NCBI GenBank assembly: GCA_964402995.1
Contig: CAYOEA010000001.1
Coordinates: forward strand, 206,751-270,750
DNA: 64,000 bases
DNA from: GCA-2686295 sp964402995
GTDB taxonomy: Archaea; Nanobdellota; Nanobdellia; Woesearchaeales; GCA-2686295
Reading direction: 5' to 3'
The notes below the pieces were generated by a model that searched no databases, was not told the origin of the DNA, and was given only the letters and a program-made list of their open reading frames with translations. Each line of letters opens with the position of its first letter. Position 1 is the first letter of the stretch. Both the position numbers and the translations under genes were made by a program. Below, piece after piece: positions 59,468-64,000 of this stretch.

Positions 59468-60239
59468 ATGATAAACGATGTTCCACAAAATGAACTTATA
59501 GAAAAAGTAGCAGAAAAGCTAAAAGGCGAAATTCACATGCCTAGCTGGGGCCCTTTCGTAAAGACAGGAAACCACAAACAAAGACCTCCAGTAGAAGAAG
59601 ACTGGTGGTATGTAAGAGCAGCATCCATTCTTAGAAAAGTACACATGTTAGGTCCAATTGGAGTTTCAAAACTTCGAACTAAATATGGTGGAAAAAAGAA
59701 TAGAGGGATGAGACCTGAAAAGTTTGTTAAAGGATCAGGAAGTATAATTAGAAAAATTCTTCAACAATTAGAAGAATCAAAATTAGTTAAACAAACTGAA
59801 ATTAAGAAACACAAAGGTAAAGTTCTAACTCCAAAAGGTATTTCAATCTTATACTCAACTGCAAAAGCTTTGAAAACAACAATCAAACCTGTAAAAGTAG
59901 CAGCTCCAAAAGTTGAAGCTAAAGCAGCAGCGCCTGAAGTTAAAAAAGAAGCAAAAGTAGAAGTTAAAACTGAAGCTAAAAAAGAAGAAGCACCTAAAAC
60001 TGAAACAAAAGTAGAAGTTAAAGAAGCAACTCCAGAAGCTAAAAAAGAAGAAGCACCTAAAACTGAAACAAAAGTAGAAGTTAAAGAAGNNNNNNNNNNN
60101 NNNNNNNNNNNNNNNNNNNNNNNNNNNNNNNNNNNNNNNNNNNNNNNNNNNNNNNNNNNNNNNNNNNNNNNNNNNNNNNNNNNNNNNNNCAACTCCAGAA
60201 GTTAAAACTAACGATACAAAGAAAGAGGAAGGTAAGTAA
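59468..60239 (+). CDS. rps19e: 30S ribosomal protein S19e with repeated C-terminal tail (gap inside)
   Basis: Residues 1-140 are S19e: MPSWGPFVKTGNHKQRPP, WWYVRAASILRKVHMLGPIG and RTKYGGKKNRGMRPEKF. After about residue 140 comes an Ala/Lys/Glu/Thr-rich tail with a 21-residue repeat (63-bp unit, EAKKEEAPKTETKVEVKE and ATP). The tail contains a 100-N gap. After it, the repeat resumes as ATPEVKTNDTKKEEGK and ends in TAA at 60237-60239. The two sides are out of frame across the gap, so its length is arbitrary. S19e starts a cluster with L39e and L31e. GGTG lies 6 nt before the ATG. Confidence 0.92.
60090..60189. other. Assembly gap (100 N) inside the S19e repeat tail
   Basis: Exactly 100 N stand between copies of the 63-bp coding repeat. 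The standard gap length and repeat context show a collapsed tandem repeat of unknown size. Confidence 0.95.
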
Positions 60240-60241
60240 AA

Positions 60242-60415
60242 ATGGCAAGATTCATACATCTAAGCAAAAAACTAAGACTAGCAAAACTAGGTCGAAGAAC
60301 TAGATGGGCCCCATTTTGGACAGTTCCAAAAATTTACGGTACCGGACGAAGAGTTCACCCAGGAAGACATACATCAGTCAAAAGAAGCTGGAGAAGAACA
60401 AATACTAAAGCATGA
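60242..60415 (+). CDS. rpl39e: 50S ribosomal protein L39e
   Basis: A 57-residue, very basic protein starting MARFIHLSKKLRLAKLGRR. It contains RWAPFWTVPKIYG and ends in a basic tail (SVKRSWRRTNTKA), the L39e pattern of a small protein lining the peptide exit tunnel. It starts 3 nt after the S19e stop and is followed by L31e 9 nt on, the conserved archaeal order. Confidence 0.95.
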   Translation: MARFIHLSKKLRLAKLGRRTRWAPFWTVPKIYGTGRRVHPGRHTSVKRSWRRTNTKA

Positions 60416-60424
60416 GGATAGAAA

Positions 60425-61024
60425 ATGGCAGACAAAAAAACAACCCAAACTAAAATTGTGCTTGAAAGAGATTATAATGTTCCTCTTAGATCAGGCTGGT
60501 TAAAAGTTCCTAAATATAAACGATCAAAGAAAGCAGTTACTACATTAAGAGAATTTCTTATAAAGCACATGAAATCAGCTAATGTTAAAATTGGAAAAAT
60601 TCTAAACGACCACATCTGGAAAGATGGAATCAAAAATCCACCTCACCACGTCAAAGTTCATGTAACTAAAGACGAAGAAGGAATCGTAAAAGCAGAATTA
60701 GAAGGACACAATTTTAAAGAAGCAGTTAAAGCAAAACCTAAAGTTGAAAAAGCAACAGGACTAAAAGGCAAACTTAAAGATGCTCTAGACGCAACTAAAT
60801 CAGATAAGGAAGAAGTCGCAGAAGAAGCACCTAAAACAGAAGCTAAAAAAGCAGAAGTAAAAGAAGAAATTAAAGCAACACCTGTTAAAAAAGAAGAAGC
60901 TAAGGTAGCAAGCAATAGTGAAACTGTTGATGCATCAAAACATAAAGTTTTGAATGAAGTAAAAGCAACCCCTAAAAAGGAAGCTGTTGCTAAAACTGAA
61001 ACTGTAACTGAAAAAAAGGAGTAA
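60425..61024 (+). CDS. rpl31e: 50S ribosomal protein L31e with long charged tail
   Basis: Residues 1-90 match L31e: IVLERDYNVPLRSGWLKVP, RSKKAVTTLREFLIKHM and LNDHIWKDGIKNPPHHVKV. From about residue 100 to 199 a Lys/Glu/Ala-rich low-complexity tail roughly doubles the usual length, similar in style to the S19e tail two genes upstream. L31e surrounds the exit tunnel. The next archaeal neighbour expected (eIF6) is absent; a T-rich terminator follows. Confidence 0.95.
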   Translation: MADKKTTQTKIVLERDYNVPLRSGWLKVPKYKRSKKAVTTLREFLIKHMKSANVKIGKILNDHIWKDGIKNPPHHVKVHVTKDEEGIVKAELEGHNFKEAVKAKPKVEKATGLKGKLKDALDATKSDKEEVAEEAPKTEAKKAEVKEEIKATPVKKEEAKVASNSETVDASKHKVLNEVKATPKKEAVAKTETVTEKKE

Positions 61025-61033
61025 ATCTCCTAA

Positions 61034-61060
61034 ATTTTTTATTTTTTATAATTTTTATTT
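61034..61060 (+). terminator. T-tract terminator after the r-protein cluster
   Basis: Two runs of six T and further T-rich sequence start 10 bp after the L31e stop. Archaeal RNA polymerase terminates at such T tracts without a hairpin. Confidence 0.6.
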
Positions 61061-61149
61061 CTATGTTTAATATTAACACATAAAGAATTCTAGAATTAGA
61101 TAGTTCAATCTAATAAAAATAAAATAAGAAAATTCAACAACACACAAAT

Positions 61150-61446
61150 TTACATTTGTGCAAGTAGTTTTTTTAAAGTTGAATCAAGAACCACAAACAG
61201 ATTTCTTTCAACAACTTCAGAGTTATAAGACTTACCACCAGCAAGAACTTTACCGTGAATCTCAAACTTTTGACTCTTAGGAGTCTTATGAATTTCTTTC
61301 AGAGTCATAGATAAACTCTCAAAATTCTCAACAGTATCACTTAATTTACGAGCATAACCGCCAACAATTTTCTTTACTACAATTAATTCTGCAGGTTCAA
61401 TTTCTTTAAAACCTACAAGAGTTATATTTCCACCAAGCTCAATCAT
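61150..61446 (-). CDS. Hypothetical HPF-like small protein
   Basis: The 98-residue protein has a beta-alpha-beta-beta-beta-alpha-like pattern (ITLVGFKEIEPAELIVVKKI, SLSMTLKEIHKTP, KFEIHGKVLAGGKSYNSEV, FVVLDSTLKKLLAQM), similar in order to ribosome hibernation factor folds, but the similarity is weak. ATG 61446 is chosen because GGGGGTG lies 9 nt upstream; the longer GTG start overlaps that motif. It lies between the r-protein cluster and metK. Confidence 0.5.
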   Translation of the reverse strand: MIELGGNITLVGFKEIEPAELIVVKKIVGGYARKLSDTVENFESLSMTLKEIHKTPKSQKFEIHGKVLAGGKSYNSEVVERNLFVVLDSTLKKLLAQM

Positions 61447-61555
61447 TTCTACAAACACCCCCTGTTCATACTTAAATTATTGAAAAAGAAGTTTATAAAT
61501 TTTTGCAAAAGAAAGAATTAAATAAAAAAAAAATTAAAAAAAAGTTGAAAATTGC

Positions 61556-62773
61556 TTATTGTCCATCTAAAGGAACATCAAGACCGTCTAAATTTCCAAT
61601 TTGTTTAAAGATTGCAGCGTCTTTTTTTAACACGTCAACTTTATCAGTTTTTTCCCAAGTAAAATCGGGATCATTTCTTCCAAAGTGACCATAAGCAGCT
61701 GTTTTCTGATAAATTGGTCTTTTTAATCTAAAATATTCAATTATATCAGCTGGTTTTAATGGAAAATGTTTTACAACTAACTCACTAATTTTTTCTTCGG
61801 GAATTTTATTAGTTCCAAATGTTTCAATTAATACTGAGACTGGAGCTGCTACTCCAATTGCATAAGCTAACTGCACTTCACAAGTATCTGCAAGTCCTGC
61901 TGCAACAACATTCTTTGCAACATATCTTGCCGCATAAGTTGCTGATCTATCAACTTTTGAAGGATCTTTTCCTGAGAATGCTCCACCACCATGACTTCCA
62001 TGGCCACCATAAGTATCTACAATTATTTTTCTTCCTGTAACTCCCGCATCCCCAACTGGGCCTCCAATTACAAATGCACCTGTTGCGTTAATATGAAATT
62101 TTGTTTTATTATCAATCCATTTACCACAAACAGGTTTTATTACATATTTCATCAAATCGTTAACAATAGTTTTATGTCTAACTTTTGGCGAATGTTGTGT
62201 TGCAATAACAACTGTATCAACTCTCACAGGTTTTCCATTATTATATTCTACTGTAACTTGACTTTTAGTATCTGGTCTTAAATATTTTAGTTTACCCGAC
62301 TTTCTAATTACTTCAAGTCGTTTTACTAATTTATGAGAAAGCATTATTGATAATGGCATTAATTCAGGTGTTTCTTTTGTTGCATAGCCAAACATTAAAC
62401 CTTGATCTCCTGCGCCTTGTTCTTTATGTAAACCTTGCCCTTTAGATACACCTTGACTAATATCAGGACTTTGTTCAGAGATTGCATTTAATACGCCACA
62501 TCCATCACAATCAAATCCATAATCAGGATCATCATAACCAATATGTCTGATAGCATCTCGTACTACTTTTTGAACATCTATATAAGTTTTAGTTGTTAAC
62601 TCTCCTGCTACAACTACAAAACCTGTTTTTACTAAAGTTTCTATAGCCACTCTTGAGTTTGGATCGTCTTTTAAAGCCGCATCTAATAGTGCATCACTAA
62701 TTTGATCGCACATCTTATCTGGGTGCCCTGCACCTACACTTTCACTTGTGAATAAATATCTACCTTTCTTCAA
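61556..62773 (-). CDS. metK: S-adenosylmethionine synthase, bacterial type
   Basis: The 405-residue enzyme makes SAM from methionine and ATP. It has FTSESVGAGHPDKMCDQISDA (split here as FTSESVGAGHPDK and MCDQISDA), GAGDQGLMFGYA and GGHGSHGGGAFSGKDPSKVDRS, all typical of bacterial/eukaryotic MetK. Archaea mostly have a different MAT family, so lateral transfer is likely. I chose TTG 62773 as start because GGAGGT lies 7 nt upstream; the longer TTG at 62788 overlaps that site. It supplies SAM for the five radical SAM enzymes and the methyltransferase in this window. Confidence 0.96.
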   Translation of the reverse strand: MKKGRYLFTSESVGAGHPDKMCDQISDALLDAALKDDPNSRVAIETLVKTGFVVVAGELTTKTYIDVQKVVRDAIRHIGYDDPDYGFDCDGCGVLNAISEQSPDISQGVSKGQGLHKEQGAGDQGLMFGYATKETPELMPLSIMLSHKLVKRLEVIRKSGKLKYLRPDTKSQVTVEYNNGKPVRVDTVVIATQHSPKVRHKTIVNDLMKYVIKPVCGKWIDNKTKFHINATGAFVIGGPVGDAGVTGRKIIVDTYGGHGSHGGGAFSGKDPSKVDRSATYAARYVAKNVVAAGLADTCEVQLAYAIGVAAPVSVLIETFGTNKIPEEKISELVVKHFPLKPADIIEYFRLKRPIYQKTAAYGHFGRNDPDFTWEKTDKVDVLKKDAAIFKQIGNLDGLDVPLDGQ

Positions 62774-62872
62774 TTTTATAACCTCCAAATATAGTTAAAT
62801 CAACTGCAAGGTTTTTATAAAGGTTCTTGATAGAAATATTCTAATTGGAATAATTGTTAACTATCTCAAATT

Positions 62873-63820
62873 TTAATTTATCCCAAAATAATTGTACTCA
62901 TGTGTATGTACTTGTTTATAATAATGCCAAGATCTGATTTGTTCTGGAAAAGAAGATTTTAACTCGTTAACTATTCGAATCATATTATCATGACTTTTTA
63001 CTTCTACATTAAATTCAAAATCAGAACCACCAACAGGTCTATTTTCATAAATGATATTTTTATGTTGTTTGCAAAATTCTCTTAATGAAGAAATAATTGA
63101 ACCATCATCTAAAAATAAATCAATATTATAATATTCATAACCAATTAATTCATGGTTTATTTTCGCTCTATAACCAATAATGATGCCTGATGCTTCGAGT
63201 TTCTTTTTTTGATACTTGACAGCATTAAGACTTAAGTTTAGTTTTTTTGCTAACTCAGTTAGACTTAAACGAGCCTCCCTTGCAAGAAGTTCAATTAAAC
63301 CAGGATTATCTACTTCAATCTTGGAGTTACCCCCAACCACGAGTGCTGTAACATCATTCTCTTCAGAAAGATAATTTCTAAAGTAGTGAATGTATTCAAT
63401 AAAAACCGATGAGTTTGAAGACTGAATGTACTTTCCAAACTTCGATTTAAATTCTAAAAATAAAGTGTTGAAGTCCTTTAAATCTTTCACTAAGACTCCA
63501 ACAACTAAATCCCATGCGACTTCAACTTCATATAATTTGAAGATATTTTTCCTGCCTTTAAAGAAGTCAAACATGGCAAGTTCTATTTCGGGTGTCGTAT
63601 TTTTAAATTTAATATGTTGCCTAATTAACGAGTAACCAAGCTTAGAATAATCTATGAGCGCATAGTACTGATCAATAATTCCTACTTTCTCCAATCTTTG
63701 AATTCTGTATGAAACTTTATCCCTGCTAGTACAAGTGAGTTGTGCAAGTTTCTTTATGCTAATTCTTGCATTTCTGTCGAGTTCGTAAAGAATTCGGTTA
63801 TCTGTTTTATCTAAACTCAT
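62873..63820 (-). CDS. Tandem Lrp/AsnC-family transcription regulator
   Basis: The 315-residue protein is a duplicated Lrp/AsnC regulator. An HTH (LDKTDNRILYELDRNARISI, RDKVSYRIQRLEKVGIID) and effector-like domain occupy residues 1-160. A second HTH (LIELLAREARLSLTELAKKL, NAVKYQKKKLEASGIII) and domain occupy 175-315. Such fused forms are common in DPANN and related archaea. It probably senses an amino acid or nucleotide. A TATA box (GATTTATATAG, near 63844-63854) about 28 nt upstream suggests a leaderless transcript. It is transcribed toward metK. Confidence 0.88.
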   Translation of the reverse strand: MSLDKTDNRILYELDRNARISIKKLAQLTCTSRDKVSYRIQRLEKVGIIDQYYALIDYSKLGYSLIRQHIKFKNTTPEIELAMFDFFKGRKNIFKLYEVEVAWDLVVGVLVKDLKDFNTLFLEFKSKFGKYIQSSNSSVFIEYIHYFRNYLSEENDVTALVVGGNSKIEVDNPGLIELLAREARLSLTELAKKLNLSLNAVKYQKKKLEASGIIIGYRAKINHELIGYEYYNIDLFLDDGSIISSLREFCKQHKNIIYENRPVGGSDFEFNVEVKSHDNMIRIVNELKSSFPEQIRSWHYYKQVHTHEYNYFGIN

Positions 63821-63957
63821 AACTATTATTTCTGCTAATAACTATATAAATCTTTTCATTTATACGTAAAAAATGATAGATGAATTCATATTATATTAAA
63901 AGAAATATTCTAATTTAGAATTAAAATAAGTTAAGAAAGTCGAGAAAAAATGAACCT

Positions 63958-63977
63958 CCTCACCTTGAAAGGTGAGG
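63958..63977. other. Perfect hairpin near the window end
   Basis: CCTCACCTT-GA-AAGGTGAGG is a 9-bp perfect inverted repeat, G+C-richer than its surroundings. It could be a terminator, the subterminal hairpin of an IS200/IS605-type element beginning off the window, or an RNA. Nothing further can be decided from 23 remaining bases. Confidence 0.4.
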
Positions 63978-64000
63978 TATCCTATTATGCAAAAGTACTT

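Noticed and set aside
59468..60205. S19e frame ending at 60205 through the N gap
   Set aside because: The frame is carried through 100 arbitrary N. The repeat resumes in another frame after the gap and ends properly at 60239.
59761..60259. Minus-strand ORFs across the S19e tail
   Set aside because: They are complements of the repetitive Lys/Glu/Ala codons and include the N gap; residues are low-complexity Ser/Phe/Cys.

Overview
The window is AT-rich, densely coded archaeal DNA. It carries archaeal/eukaryotic-type ribosomal proteins S19e, L39e and L31e in one cluster, a Pth2-type peptidyl-tRNA hydrolase, an MCT-1-like PUA protein, RNA 3'-phosphate cyclase, pilin-like secretion signals, and TATA boxes about 25-28 nt before many start codons. 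The many small hypothetical membrane and zinc-ribbon proteins, together with bacterial-type LysRS (class II) and MetK, suggest a DPANN archaeon, most likely of the Woesearchaeota/Pacearchaeota group. That placement is inferred from gene content, not from a phylogeny. There are two runs of N (3299-3388 and 60090-60189). Both lie inside tandem repeats, so this is a metagenomic or short-read assembly in which repeats collapsed.

Layout. 1-3080: a partial secreted Ig-like protein, a double zinc-ribbon protein, a shortened DegT-type aminotransferase and a small membrane protein. 3159-6165: a 76-bp tandem repeat, tRNA-Thr, and a 2.7-kb segment (MYG1-family hydrolase, B12-binding radical SAM enzyme) bounded by a 22-bp direct repeat of the tRNA 3' end. 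6160-8740: PUA protein, HEXXH protein, MscS channel, zinc-ribbon protein. 9119-14481: tRNA-Leu and a plus-strand run of saccharopine-dehydrogenase-like protein, MazG-like protein, Pth2, LysRS, a retropepsin-like protease and a RimK-type ligase. 14665-25967: winged-helix regulator and MATE transporter, radical SAM/HhH enzyme, a five-fold bPH2 membrane protein, a flavin disulfide reductase, a DUF2079 protein, an RQC-UvrD-HRDC helicase and a HAD phosphatase. 26080-36423: YgiQ radical SAM, lipoprotein, CDP-alcohol phosphatidyltransferase, PHP hydrolase with a second decayed copy flanking another radical SAM gene, tRNA-Arg, cysteine synthase and CcdA. 36441-45991: MnmC-like methyltransferase, a COG2108-type radical SAM, pilin-like protein, RtcA, long coiled-coil proteins, DUF1385 protein, GalE, TPR protein. 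46123-58213: non-oxidative pentose phosphate genes (RpiB, split transketolase, Rpe) interspersed with lineage-specific unknowns, a membrane-anchored GH18 protein, a gene with an in-frame stop, and AlaX. 58321-63820: diacylglycerol kinase, the S19e-L39e-L31e cluster, MetK and a tandem Lrp/AsnC regulator.

Functionally the window supplies translation parts (three r-proteins, three tRNAs, LysRS, Pth2, AlaX, PUA, MnmC-like), sugar-phosphate interconversion (RpiB, Tkt, Rpe, GalE), lipid headgroup chemistry (phosphatidyltransferase, DAG kinase), redox/thiol functions (CcdA, flavin disulfide reductase, cysteine synthase) and five separate radical SAM enzymes. No CRISPR array, rRNA, integrase, transposase or recognisable defence system was seen.

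The most noteworthy material is: the tRNA-bounded segment with no recombinase; a cloverleaf-shaped AT-rich inverted-repeat element before pth2 and related multi-hairpin elements elsewhere; a UvrD helicase carrying both RecQ accessory domains; operator-like palindromes at 14986-15008 and 56615-56639; and an otherwise intact 485-codon reading frame broken by one TAA.
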